A stretch of 64,000 nt of DNA from Mesocentrotus franciscanus (GCA_037976565.1 CP137668.1:23040251-23104250), one strand, 5' to 3'. Shown: positions 36,448-49,258, counted from the stretch's first letter. Made by a program: numbers and translations. The notes: generated from the letters alone by a model not told the origin.

Positions 36448-38439
36448 AGTTTTGGGGTAAAAAGAACATACCCCAATCTCAAGCGCTCATTCTAAAGCAC
36501 TCGATATCAAGAGTTGTGTATACATTTCTGCTTAGTAGTGGGGGGCTTCTAATTGTTATTTGACCCAAAATGATTTTCAAAACAGATCGCTTCCTCTTGG
36601 GAAACATATTAATGCACGTAAATAAAGCAGTTCGTAATGATTTGTCTTTCGAAACCCGGTATCTAGCCTCCCTCGACCCAGGTTTGTTGAAATTGTCTGG
36701 TGGGATTTATTATCAGACTTTGAAAAGTGTGTGGTCTACTTTTAACATCTATTCTGGTGATAGGATTTATTGAACGGATGACATTATATTGCGTGTATTA
36801 TTTTTAGAAAGATGCCAGCCAGCTAGGGTACATCATAGGTGCCTAGATAGGATTGTACATCTCCATTTTAGGTTTTGTTTTTCAATGTGTTGTAATAATG
36901 GCCGGGAAGATACCCGACCGAATAAATCATTGCACAATAATCGTTGACAAAGGGAGACCCATGGCCTTTTGTTAGATAATAATGGCCCACGATCATGAAA
37001 TCGTGTCTGTTAGTTGTAAAGTTTGTTTTTAAAGTTCTATTTTCTCTCGGATGGAGCACGGATATGAAATAAGAATAATAACGGTGCCCCCCCCTTCGAG
37101 CTCGATCCCGTCAGGTGATTGCTTTGGTGAATCTAATCACACAGCGTAGTGAGGATTTAAACATTTAATTGGGGGTTAGGGGCGGTTTGCGAAAAAGCTA
37201 ATGTTATTTTATGATTGTGTACGTAAGGCCTTTGTATTCTCTCATAACAACAGCATGTCAGTCACGTTGCAAGAATATCCGTTTGCCTGTATGTACACGT
37301 GCAATGAGCACTCGACTGGGGAAGTTCCAGTATAGTCCCTATTTTGGATTGAATCAGGAGTGGAATGATAGCCTTTTTATAGCCTAGCTCTCCGTTGGGT
37401 ATTAATGCATGCTGATGATAAAAACGACTTTGACCCACGTTCACAGATAAATGGGGCCACAAAAAGTTATAGGTAAACGCAAGTAAAGAAAGTAGAGAAA
37501 ACCAAGTACAGGAGAAACTGAGGGGGCCGGGAAGGGGGTTGCAGATATTTGGTTTTTGCAGAATTTATGACATTTCTAAAATGCAGTACATGCATAATCA
37601 AAATTAAATGAGCTAAAGTTCAGAGTCAGTGGACATTAGTTTTTCTTCTATCCTTCTTCAAACTCTCCTTTTGACGTGTTTATGGAAAGTGTCACTCTAA
37701 AATTCCAGTTCTATCTCCATAAGCTACCCTGGAGATCTAGTCATCTCCTATTGCCACAATGAACTGTTTACAACGGAGACCCATTCCCCTCGCTCTTTAG
37801 GATTTGTCATCAATTGTTCTCGATCATCCCCTCTATCAATGTGAATTCTATGGTTCCATTCGATCAAAAAATATAATCCAAGAGTTGTTCCCTTTTCTTC
37901 CCGTTATGTCTCTCAATTTCTATTTCCCTCTTTCCTTGTCCCTTGTTTGTTTTCTTTCGGTCATGCGTTTCTATACCTAGTTTCCCAAGTATCTCTAAAT
38001 GATCTTCTTATCCGTCTTTCTTACTTGGCCCAACTGCCCAAACATTGTGTCCAGAGAGGTAGTTTACCACTCTAAACCAAACTAAACATCAGTGAACACA
38101 GAAATGATATAACCGAATAATATTTACAGAACTGGGCCCTTCGTTGATGTTTTTCCCCCATTTGTCACGAAGTAGGCAGTTTGATGTAAACAACATTTTG
38201 GACTTTGACTTCCTAGTCGCATTGTATATAATCCTAGGCCCAATCCTTACAATGACAGATTATCTACTCTTTTGCCTCCACAAAAATTTCACAATTTCCC
38301 CCTTTTATTATTTTTTATACTGCGGTGTGTGCAATATTTAATTTTTAATCGACTAAAAGATGTTGATATTTTTTAAAAGGAAAATATAATTCATGTATTC
38401 AGATTATTCGTCTAGGGATTTCTATATGCGTATGAAAAA

Positions 38440-38440
38440 C

Positions 38441-38477
<37 letters not shown>
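38440..38477. repeat. GA microsatellite
   Basis: Uninterrupted (GA)n of about 36 bp. Confidence 0.9.
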
Positions 38478-38481
<4 letters not shown>

Positions 38482-39339
38482 GGGGTGCTGGGGCGACGAG
38501 GGAAAGATTTGAACGTCAAAAGGATCTATACTTTACATATAACAATAATATCCTGGCAGAATATCGAGGTATCACACACAGTTTAACCCTTTCATATGTT
38601 TACCGCCATGCAACCGTCCTAAAGAGAGGCCTTTATATGTTTTTGTCAAATAAACCTAGCCTTGAAATTTATCACAATAGATTCTGATCACGGTTCGTTT
38701 CTTTACACGCGATTATGTTCATTTTGCATTACAATGCATCTTCTCTCTATTTTAAGAGAAAGAGGGAAAGAGAGAGCTAGAAGAGAACAAGAGGGAGGGA
38801 GAAGAGGGGTGAAATCCCAGCAAACAGTAGAGAATGAAACTTTGAGAAAGGCATATTCAAATAATTATCATGATAATTGTTTCGAATAAATATATGTCCT
38901 TATATCTTTTCATTAAAATTTCGAAATTTACAATTAAAAAAGAAAGAAAAGGACTGATAAGAACGCAATCGTTTCAATATAATATTGAAATAAAGGTAGT
39001 TTCATGTAGGCCTTTTATCACATTTGAGCTACACAATAGATGTTTTAACATCACCTTCAATATTTTGCTGTTTGATTTCCCATTGCAAATACACATCGTT
39101 TACTTAGGTAAGTATAGGAATTTAACAATAAATATATATATATATATATATATCAAGCTCGCACAGTCTAGCAATTTCATTTAAAGAGAAGATTGTGTTC
39201 TTGGGTTCTTGGAAAAGGTGAAAAACAAGAAAGCTTTTGCAATTTTGTCATGTTAATGTGGAAGAATATGATAGAAAATATTGTCACCTCAAAAGGATTG
39301 ATCTTAAAATGCCCTCAAACTCAAAATGAAAATAACTAT

Positions 39340-39560
39340 CTGACACATGGCTGAAGTGTTTTATTGGACCAAACTTTCAGAACACATAATGTGTAGTCTC
39401 ATGGTCATATTTCTATGTACAGTGCACGTGATTTCCAGCAAGACTTGTAAATATCTTATTATTTGTGATGATTCAAAAACCTCTCAGTATACACCAGTTC
39501 TTATACATAACCATAACCAGACTATTTCTTACACTGAGCAATCGCATGACCAGATCTCGG
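39340..39560 (+). repeat. Dispersed repeat, diverged copy
   Basis: Aligns with 25990-26165 through CTATGTACAGTGC, ATGATTC, AGTATACAC and CAATCGCATGACCAGA. The open frame across it is unlikely to be a gene. Confidence 0.55.
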
Positions 39561-39724
39561 GAGGGGGCGCTAGCCCCTCTAAATAAAATTAAACCATGAC
39601 TTATTTTCAATTCCATACAAGTGATTTATAAATGTTCGTGATATCACATGATTTTCAACAAAAAACGGTAAAAAATAGGATAATAACGTAAATCTAACCT
39701 GTTTTTAAACAAAAAACAAAAGCA

Positions 39725-39990
39725 TGCCCCCCCCCCGACCAAAAAAAAAAAAAAAAATTATATTTTCGCCCCCCCCCCAAAATAGTGGTTCTTCTCTCAA
39801 TCACTCCCCGCTTATTCACCGGCTTGATGAATCGCTGCTAAATATTTTCTCACGAATTGGGAAAAAAAGTGCTCTTAACCCCCCCCGCTAATTCACCGAA
39901 TGGCTGAGTTGGCGCTAAATTTTTCCTCAAAAACTGGTTCCAAAAAAAAAAAATATATGTGCTCTGCCGCCCCCCCCAAAAAAAAAGGTT
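39725..39990. mobile_element. C-run-rich relative of the CAGGGGCGGATCC elements
   Basis: A unit with GCTTATTCACCGGCTTG...GCTAAATATTTTCTCACGAA is followed by a diverged second copy (CGCTAATTCACCGAATGGCT). The same unit occurs at 51660-51710 and 54018-54069. Termini not found. Confidence 0.6.
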
Positions 39991-40296
39991 TTGCTCGTTA
40001 CGCTACTGCTACGATGTGTCGACCAGTTTACTCACAAGTCCATTTTAAATAAATTTACAGTGCAATTAAATTTCAATATCTCTTTATAACCGTAATTTTT
40101 GGAGTTCCTATCTTACATATCACACAGCAATGTGGAACTCCTAACATACATATCAAAATAAATTTTGGTGATTGGTTTAGAGTTGCGAGTGATATCCACC
40201 TCAGGTTAAGTGGCGATTGATTTAAAACAGTTGCACCTCCTTATAAGGCGGGTCCCTTATGTAAACTATATATATAGGCCTGAATGATGAAAGTCA

Positions 40297-40345
40297 CTTT
40301 CATAATCATCTCATTCTTTTTTTTTAAATGAGGTGATTATGAAAG
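40297..40345. repeat. 19-bp inverted repeat (hairpin)
   Basis: CTTTCATAATCATCTCATT and AATGAGGTGATTATGAAAG, one mismatch, loop of 11 T/A-rich bases. Confidence 0.75.
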
Positions 40346-42784
40346 GAAAAGTAGGCATTTTTTCAAAGGCAAAAACAGATTAAAGAAAGCATGTATTGGT
40401 CAATATTAGCATGATCAAACAAAGATTTTTTTGTTTAATCCGATCACCCATAGAAAAAAATGCCAACAAGTTAAAGCGAAAATGATGATAAATATACATT
40501 AAAATGCAATCATAACGCTGATCTCAATTTTATGGGGAGAACGGTTAATGCTAAATGGCAATCAACCATTAAATGTATTCTATTTGGATAAAAACATTAA
40601 TACGCACCGTATATAATTATATTGAAGCTTCAAGTCCAATATCACAAGATGATTTTCGCCAAAATGTTAATAAAGACAAGTTTATTGCTTGCAGGTCCTC
40701 ACAGAATGCATATTCTGAATCTGAAAATGGAACCCAAGTGTATTTCTGTATTAAGCGGACCTATCCAAAATAACCCAGGAACATAATTTCATCTGATACA
40801 CATACAATTATCCCATAATGTTCTAATCGATAATCATAGCCTGTAGACATTGTAATGATATTGCGCAATATACTTGATAAACTGCTTACACTCGCTTCAA
40901 ATCTACCAACAACAAAATTCGCAAATAAATTTAAACTCTTTGCCACACAGTAATATCTATTTTGTTGAGAGGTAAAACCCCTTATTATAAGTCTCTGTAA
41001 CAGTACAAAAGACTAAGTCAAAAAGATTTCTATTCGTTCTAACTTCTTGCCCATATATACGGAAGTTTTATCAAAGAAAAATGGTGCTTTCAAAAGAAGG
41101 ATATTTTGGTAAAACGAGGGGTGGGTTACTCAATGAAAACTAAATTGAAAGTAAACATACATAATTTATGATTTCATCACGGGGAAACCCATGCCTGTCC
41201 TTGACTATATAATTATGGACACAATACCAAATGAAACTTATTGATAACATGATAGCGTTGATGTAATAATGCAGAAAAGCTGACATGAGTTGCACATTAT
41301 TTTAAAGAATCCCCTAAAACCTATTAATGAAACATTTCTCGTTTATGAATATATACATGAGATTAGGCGGGGGGTGAGCACTGAACTCTAACTCTAACAG
41401 TAACTAAACTATGAATATGCAATTTACACGGGTGAAATGGTCTGATTTACTTATTATTTGTCATGAAAGTAGAGCTTCAAAAGGGATTCGTCAGAATAGT
41501 TTGGGAATTTTCGGGGGATGATATCTTCAAAAGAGGAAGATAGTAATTGAGAAAAGGAGTTCTGGAATCACGAAAAACTAAGATCTCGACATCAAAACGA
41601 ACAAAACGAAGCCACTTAGTTATTGGTTATCTCTTCAAAAGACGAGATTTGTAGAAAAAGGATAGCGAGTGTCACCCGCGTTTTTCTGTAAGGTTGTCAC
41701 TGCAAAGGCATTTATTCGTCTTCAAATGAAAAATTGTTTCTATTTTACTCATTCAGTGAGCATATAGCATAAGCTGACTGATGTGCTTGTACAATATCAA
41801 GAGCAGGGAATGGTTCATCAAGCCTTTAAATCGATCTTAAAATCAAGACATTCTCAATGTTTATTGTTGTTGTCTTTCAGATCGATGGGGAAAACCGTCG
41901 TTTATAAGGAGCGTGAACCTGGCAGCTCCTAGCGATAATATGGAAAAAAAAACCATGGCAACACCATGAACATCCCAGGTCAAGTGACAAACTAGAGACG
42001 AGAGAGATCACGAGGTCGTGAAATGAGAGTGATTCGCCATAAGCTCTGTCAGCTTTTTGAGAAAGATATCCCGTTCCCCTAGATGAGTCTTGAAGACTCA
42101 TCAATAGCAGGACGGTGTTCTTGAACTCTCTTTCTATACTGCTTGGGGTTAGGCCTAGTCTGCAGGCACAGACTCTGATTTGACACTTTGACACAAATTT
42201 ATTGTCGGTCTCTGGCTGTGTCCATGCTCGGATCAGCTGAAGTACAGAGCCTAACTAGCTTGGGCCTAGCTCTACCCCTTAGATTCTATCGTCCCTTTTA
42301 GTGTTTATTTCTGACCTAATCAAAGATGATTGTACGTACAACATCTGACACACAGGCCTACAAAGAGCACCTTTTTTCTTCAAATGTATGTATCATTACT
42401 TTCTTTTACTACCATCTTTCTTATAAATTTCTCAATGCCCTCTAACTGTTGGCATTTTGATTTAGAGATGAAGAATTTTGGAGGCGATTCGAGACTATTG
42501 GAGATGCGTAATGGTCGAGAAATATAGGGGTGGGGCGTTACCGAACTTCCAAAACGTAATAATACTATTTATTTTGACTGCTTTGAGGGGCCCAAGGTGA
42601 TTTCGAAACTGTACTGTGCCCCTAGACCAATCTGATGGGCATAGTGCAGTCTAGAGATCACAGAGGAGCTGTAGTTTTAACCGTGACCCTTCCCCCAACC
42701 CCAAAAAGCATTCAATATTTGTTTCATGCACGGGATCCCCGTGTCAACTCTCAAAAAGAGATATTTTAACAAAATATGCATGCA

Positions 42785-43299
42785 GGCCAAACAAAATGAA
42801 AAGGTTGAATTCTAACGGCATTTGAAAGAAAATACTAATTTAGAACTTCCCTAAAAAAGGGGGACTTGAAAATGTCTTTAAGTGGGAAAATAACGACTAT
42901 TAGTTGTCGAATCGACTTAGGAGCTATAGAACCAGTAAGTAATAGTCTGATTTTCAGACCATTGTACCGAATGGTCGTACGTTTTATGCTGCGCAAAGAT
43001 TCAATCAGTTTAATTTTGGCCATTACATGAAGTGGGTTATTGATGTAGACAAATGCTCATGTACCCTTTACAGCTCATTTTATGTATGTTATTACCAAAG
43101 ATGAAAAAAAGGCCAGTCAGTCACTCAATAGTGTCTGACAGTAAAGTCTAGCAAATGAACGGGTTTCCTTGCATAATTTGAATATTAGGACACTGCTAAC
43201 GTTTAAATTTCACAAATAGGACATACATGGCATATTCATAATTCCTGCAAAGTTCTACAGAATTTGATGTTGGCTGCAAAAGGGACATAGTATCTTTAA
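42785..43299. mobile_element. TTAA-bounded element, copy 2 (inverted, one end truncated)
   Basis: Reverse-complement match to 6830-7345, for example AGTGGGAAAATAACGACTAT, TTAGGAGCTATAGA and GAATGGTCGTACGTTTTATG. The right end keeps GCAAAAGGGACATAGTATCT then TTAA (43296-43299); the other TIR is missing. Confidence 0.8.
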
Positions 43300-43303
43300 A
43301 ATA

Positions 43304-43412
43304 GCTGCATTTACACTGCAACCAAAATTGTCGATTATTCTCACGTTCCGGTGTAAATGGTCGTCCCCACAACCGACGATTTTTGAAGATGGTGTTTGGG
43401 ATGTGTAAATGG
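43304..43412. mobile_element. Small inverted-repeat element
   Basis: CATTTACAC at the left and GTGTAAATG at the right about 110 bp apart, with partial pairing of CGATTATT/GACGATTTTT inside. Abuts the next element. Confidence 0.45.
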
Positions 43413-43418
43413 GGCTAC

Positions 43419-44408
43419 TATAGGTTTTCCCGCCCAATTTCATCAGAGTTGCATCCGATTTAACGATGCAATCATTCAATTTCGAGCGAATTCGAATGAT
43501 CACCGAGATCAACATTCAAAAAGCTAACTAGGTCATTCAATTTAATTGTATTAGCATGCGATTTCATGATTTTCTCACATAAACGTGTAAAAAGCGCGTT
43601 CAAATTTAAAAATGCACGTAAATGCATTCAAATTCGCACCTGCACCGCCCTGATGAACATTAAGGTATTCAATTTCACAAATAGGCAATCATTTATAGCA
43701 TTTGGGCAGTCTTTTTCTTTTACTGTTTAAGTTCTTTGCAATCTGCATCTGTATGAATAAATTATGCAAACTTTATGTACCTTGAAATGGGACCTTTGCC
43801 TTATATTGAATTTTTTACATGATAATAACGTAAGTAAGTACATGATAAGTACTTACTTACATGTTACAAATTATGAGTTATAACCATTCTGTAAGTGTTA
43901 TATCCATACTGCTAGGGAATAAAGTGAAATGGAAGAAAAGATTAGAAAGAAAAGAAACATATAAAATATAATTACAAAAATATTATGAAAGTTTAAAATG
44001 AAAATGAAATTATATAATTGAAAACAGTGAAAAAAGATAATATGATGTGAACAAATTGCGGTAAGAATTACATAGAACTACAGAACCGTGTTTATGTTAA
44101 TTTAATTCGAACGTTCAAAGTGCGAAGGTGTGTGCCTATAAATGAAATTGAAATTGGTATTAAGGACGAAATTGAACGTCTATCCAGCTGGCGCGAAATT
44201 GAATGACAACTTCGCGTCACTAAATTGAATGGATTTCTCTCTAAATTGAATGAAATAAAATTTAAAAGGAATGAAATAAAACGAAATTGAATGCTCAAAG
44301 AATGAAAATGAACCATGAGAGCAGAGAGGTGACGAAAAACGTTCGAACTTGAACGCCTATTCATGAATTCGAATGCAACTCTGATGAAATTGGGCGGGAA
44401 AACCTATA
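43419..44408. mobile_element. TIR element of about 1 kb with ATTGAAT-type internal repeats
   Basis: TATAGGTTTTCCCGCCCAAT followed by TTCATCAGAGTTGCAT at the left is exactly inverted at the right end. Inside, TTCAATTTC/GAAATTGAA words recur many times in both halves with opposite orientation, so much of the element is quasi-palindromic. No transposase frame. Confidence 0.85.
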
Positions 44409-44509
44409 TTAATTTTCTAGAATCTAGGGAAATTTACCAATCTAAGCGCATTTAGTTGCGATTGATATCAATCGCAAATAAGTTTCGATTAAAGAGAAAG
44501 ACCAGTTCT

Positions 44510-44700
44510 GGTCATGCGATGCATTGTGAAAGAAACGTTGTGGAATCGATCAGAAAAGGTTGATCATCTAGCATATAAGTATTGGTGTGTACTGCAAGGT
44601 TCTGGAATCATCAAAATGATAAGAAATTTGGCCCAGTCTTGGTAAAGTTACAAGCACTGTACACAGAAAGATGTATATGGGACTACGCGACCACGTGCGC
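44510..44700 (-). repeat. Dispersed repeat, copy 2 (inverted relative to 25970)
   Basis: Reverse complement of 25975-26165, with the same word order. Confidence 0.75.
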
Positions 44701-45019
44701 GATATCTATTTGGTCCCAATAGATATAATAATTTACCAAACATATCAATTCGTAGGCGGTTTCGACTTTCCCGGCAAAATTTGTATCATCACGTATTAGT
44801 CAAAACATATTCTTTCACATGATTGGTAATGAGAGCTTCCATTTCATTTTTTTGAGAGAGGGGCGTTTCCAAAACTGGTCTATACCTTTAATATCAACTC
44901 TTCATAAGACGGGGCCAATGCGTAACCATTGCGTCCTTGCACTGTACGCGCAAGTATAAACTATGCCCTGTCAAATGTTTTTGCTACACTGCCAAGCAGT
45001 CAGTAGCGAATAACATGCC

Positions 45020-45417
45020 TGTAGTTTTGACCAATCGGAGGCTTAGAATATTCATATGCAGTATATAATACTAATTATATACCTCACTTTAGAAATCTAG
45101 CCATCTGATTGGTCGAAATTGGAGTCGTGATTTCAAGCCATGCCCCACTCGCAGGGCATAGCAATAGCCCACAGGGCCTAGTTAAAAGTTTCTACCCTCT
45201 GCCTCATTATCCTGCGATTCCCATTGGTTTACTGCGATCCCCATTGGTTTGCGTGTTAAAATTGTCTACGTGCGAGCACGGACGCCATATACAGTGCTCT
45301 TTGTCTGCGATTCCCAAATGATTGAAACTTTCACTCGAAGATTAAGCGAAGATTAACAGACAGTGTTTCAGATTTTCTGTGATGTTTTAACAAATATTTA
45401 CTCACTAAAAGGCTAAG
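45020..45417 (+). promoter_or_regulatory. Candidate promoter and non-coding first exon
   Basis: Five CCAAT/ATTGG boxes (GACCAATCGG, GATTGGTCG, AAATTGG and CCATTGG twice) in about 230 bp, then a leader ending CTAAG|GTAAGAAT, a consensus donor at 45418. The layout fits an NF-Y-type promoter with a non-coding first exon for a plus-strand gene. No coding exon downstream can be linked. Confidence 0.3.
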
Positions 45418-45462
45418 GTAAGAATTCTTGGTAGATTTTTGTTTTAATTCGGCATATAAAGT

Positions 45463-45648
45463 CATATCGACTGCTTTAATACTCGAGGACTAGCTGTTTC
45501 TATACTGGCTCGGGGATAGTTGAATCCCCTGCTATCACCCCTCGGCGCGCCGCCCACCCAGCCGCGCCTCGGGGTGATAGCAGGGGATTCAACTATCCCT
45601 TGAGCGTATAGAAACAGCTAGTCCTCTCGTAGCAGTCGATATAACTAT
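45463..45648. mobile_element. Near-perfect palindrome of about 185 bp
   Basis: Arms share ATATCGACTGCT, GAGGACTAGCTGTTTCTATA, GGATAGTTGAATCCCCTGCT and ATCACCCC, inverted around a GC-rich centre (45545-45575, CGGCGCGCCG). It could form a hairpin of about 80 bp. Likely a foldback-type miniature element. Confidence 0.85.
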
Positions 45649-47031
45649 AATATAATATAGAAATAATCTACTCATAATCTAATCATGGATTCAGTATAAG
45701 AAAAACGTAGGCTGATATTTGCCTGTGTGTTTGAATATGATAAAGAGTGCAAAGTTTCATTCAATTAACCCCTATACCTCCCAAACTATTTCCTATATAA
45801 AATCTTATCTAGAGCTTACATCAATTACTTTGGAGTGATTAAGAAGATAATAAGTGTATTAATGATACTCCAAATACAGATCTAACTCATTTTCGATTTA
45901 TATTAAGTAAATCTTCTCCGTCCTTTCCGTCCTTTTTAACTCAAGAATATGTTAAAAAAAACAACAACAATTCAAATAAATCAATAGAAGTCTAATTATG
46001 AAATGATGGCAATACCAAGCAACAGTGGTTAGCATGATTAAATTTCGTGATTTTATGTGATAGAAATAAATCAATTAATTATTATGGTATTAACATACCA
46101 GTTATAATTATATATAATTATATTCTATATATAGTGATGAAATATGACAGATGTTTATTTGTCCCTTGCTATTTCACAGTTGTATCGTCATCTGTTTACT
46201 TTCTTTCCTTTGTTATGAAACAGACTATTTTGGGGATATAAATTTGGCTTTACGTCATCTTATGGCAGGGACAGTTTAAATCTTTTTCGTAAGTTTCATC
46301 AATACTATGTATTATTCAGTGAGCCGAAGGTTTTATTTGTAATTCATATTCGGATCCAAGGAAGCGGATCTCCTCTCCTAGATATCATGTTTGCATATCT
46401 CAGAACCATATCAAAGCAAATAATGATTATAACAAAAAAAACTTACCTTTGCTTTTTCAAAAATATACTGAAGGCTAAGCTAACAATACTTTTATTTCCT
46501 CTCTGATATCATTTAACATTAATTCGAATAATACAGCTGCTAATGAAAGATTTATATTTTTAATTATAAGCTGCAAACACGGTTAAATGTCTATTCATAG
46601 GCATGCACAAAAAATAAAAATGTTTATTCTTCATGACTCACAATTTAAAAAAACAGTTTAATATTAACTGTAGACGACGATCGCTTATCTCATTGTTCAT
46701 GAAATATGACACAACAAGACCTGGTAAAGTGAGCAGATAAGTAAAAGGTATTATTCATAAACCACTAATACCGCAATTTTCTTTTTGTGTCTTGCCTATT
46801 CAAAGTGTTGTTTTTTGCACAAACTTTAGACATCTAACACAAAGAAATAGTTCACTATCCTTATTAACTATTTTCATACCGACAACAATGGATTAAGAAG
46901 AACTATGAGAATGAACAAAGAATATCTTACATTTGCTTGGTTGTTTTCTTGGTCCTTCTACACCTAACTAAAATCCGAATGAATCTAAATTTCTGTTCCC
47001 TGTTTACGTCCTGACTATAGTTGTAATGCCT

Positions 47032-47687
47032 AGGTCACATTTGCTCTACGGCTAGGATACGGCGGCCCCGGATTCGAGAGATACTTGCGGCGGCCGCAGA
47101 AAATCTGCGGTGGCCTCAGGGTCACCCTAGGGCGTATCCCTATCTTTACAGGCCGTACGGGTCACCGTGGGATTATAACGCGGAGTTATAACTGTTTTCA
47201 TTTCTAGGTTCGCCGTAGCGATAAGACACGCCGTAGCCATGCCGTAGAGCGGTTCCACGGCGACCATACGTCGGGCGTACGGTGGCCTTGCGTTTGCCGT
47301 GCGGCTGCTCTAGGGTATTATGAATCATAATTGACTTTTGCGGACCCCCAAAAAATTGCGGTGGCCGCAGGAATTTCACGGACGCCTTAGGTCAGCCTTA
47401 AGGCGGCCCTATACGGCGCCCGTACGATGGCCTTGAGGGCGCCTTGGTATTTGTTTAAAACCTACGGCCGCCGCAGGGACGCCCTAAGGCGGCCGTGCGT
47501 CATCACTTCAAAGGCCGTACGGCAGCCGCAGGTTTTCTGTCTCCACAAATTCAAAATACGCCGTGCGGCTACCCTAACATAATTATGTGACCGCTACCGT
47601 AATAATGTGACCGTGTGAATGCTGCGGCGGCCCAATAATTGGCCGTAGATATTTTAGACCGCACGGCCGCCGCGGCAAATGTGACCT
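47032..47687. mobile_element. GC-rich TIR element of about 650 bp
   Basis: AGGTCACATTTGC at the left is inverted at the right (GCAAATGTGACCT). The interior is far richer in G+C than its surroundings and packed with CGGCGGCCG, GCCGTACGG and GGCCGCAG words in both orientations. No convincing coding frame. Confidence 0.75.
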
Positions 47688-47908
47688 ATAGGCATAACTG
47701 TAAAACATTATAATATCCCTCCTTTGTGCAGCCAAATATCTAATACATGTACTTCTTCTTCTTTTGTATTAAATGAAACCCTTTTTTGAGTAATGAAAGA
47801 ACGAGATGTGTTGGGTCGATCGATCGAGGCCTGAATGTTTGTAATCCATTCCTCGGATTATCGGATACCCTGAATATTCGTAAAGGACGTGCTTCTCAGT
47901 CGAGGTTT

Positions 47909-48141
47909 CAATAGTAGGGACTTTTAGATTTGCACGACGTGAACGTGTGACATCCTTTTAAGGCAATGTGACGTCCTTTTAAGGCACTGCCGGGCACTGC
48001 CAGTGCCTTAAAAGGACGTCGCATTGCCTTAAAAGGCACTGCCGGGCACTGCCAGTGCCTTAAAAGGACGTCGCATTGCCTTAAAAGGATGTCACACATA
48101 GCAGTCCACGTTCTCGTCGTGCAAATCTAAAAGTCCCTATT
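47909..48141. mobile_element. Palindromic element with internal tandem repeat
   Basis: GGGACTTTTAGATTTGCACG is inverted at the right end. The centre has CACTGCCGGGCACTGCCAGT twice, with CCTTAAAAGGACGTCGCATT between, an inverted array of AAAAGGACGTC units. Confidence 0.85.
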
Positions 48142-48205
48142 GTCTCACAAGACAGTTTAGGCCTATACAGTCATGTTAATCATAGCACTCATGTGGGATG
48201 ATTAA

Positions 48206-48300
48206 TAAATCAATCAATCAATCAAGCAAAATATCAGCTGATAATTTAATCAAGCCTAGATCACTTGACCAATCAGTCGATCAATCAATCAATCATTCAT
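48206..48300. repeat. CAAT-type microsatellite
   Basis: (AATC)n tracts, TCAATCAATCAATC, interrupted. Confidence 0.85.
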
Positions 48301-49258
48301 GATCCATCACTCACAAGCAATCCTGTAACTTTTGCCCTTTACATCGGAGCAATCCTACCTATTGATCCATGTACATGTAAACATAATATCCAACCTTACC
48401 CAGTATCTGGTATACACCTTTGTGAAATCGCGGGAAGCGCATGTGCATAACCATACAACAAAGAGTATTACTAACCTTTGTTGTTTACAATGCGCTATTG
48501 CCGCCAGAACGTCACGACCCACGCACTAATGCACTGACCTCGATTTTTTGGAAGGTTTGGGGTTTTTATGTTTACTGTCAGTGCGATTGAGTAGGTCCAT
48601 GGTTAGGTGTACAACGAAAAGGTTTTAAAGCCCCACTGTACTACTTGTAGCTACTTGCCCCCTCTATATAGAAAACAATGCCTAAGCGGTGCCCGTTGGT
48701 CCCCATGATCCTCTTTTTCTTATGTTAATTGAGAGCTGAGTTGATGAGATAACCACCTGTAAGTGACCACGCTAATCCCTCTAATTCCTCCTGGCCAAAC
48801 TAGTGCAGAGGGGCTTTAAAGGTAGAATCTCAAAGCTGCACGATAATACAGAGAGGGTTTATGAAACGTCTTTGTATAACAATATTTACCTCCCGAAGTA
48901 ACAAGATAAGTTATGATCACCGTAAATATTAACAGGAGCAAACTAAAAGTTAACTTCTTTTGTTTCAAATAACATCAATCAACAGTTCAATAAATCTCAA
49001 AAGACAATTGACTCCGTCATGACCTCTTAGTAGGCCTACATTGCTAAGAAAAGACACACTCACACACACACAAGTGATAATAATATACCGTACAGCAAAA
49101 AACCATAATATGGATTATAGGTTTTGACAGTCAACCATTTAAAGCTATACGAAGGCTGGCACATGCACTACAAAACCATACGACCAACTACATATATTTT
49201 ATCCATGGACACACGGTGGACTTACAGTAAACCGTTGTACTTTTAATTGAAATGAATG

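Larger units (their letters stand above)
35719..43302. other. Intergenic region, mostly unassigned
   Basis: No confident gene. It contains the TIR element at 36289-36447, a possible LINE remnant at 36570-36776, a GA microsatellite at 38440-38477, a (TA)n tract at 39130-39153, a dispersed-repeat copy at 39340-39560, a C-run-rich miniature-element copy at 39725-39990 and a hairpin at 40297-40345. 40400-42780 shows nothing recognisable apart from short open frames. Confidence 0.55.

Noticed and set aside
36570..36776. 67-codon plus-strand frame that looks like LINE RT sequence
   Set aside because: The flavour (LLKLSGGIYYQTLKSVW) is suggestive of an L1/Tx1-type element, but there is no diagnostic motif, so it is not called.
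41877..42194. 105-codon minus-strand frame
   Set aside because: No domain, no compelling splice sites and an atypical mixture of segments. It may be a chance frame in a locally GC-richer stretch.
47173..47379. 68-codon frame in the GC-rich element
   Set aside because: GC-rich repeats have few stop codons; no homology and wholly inside the TIR element.
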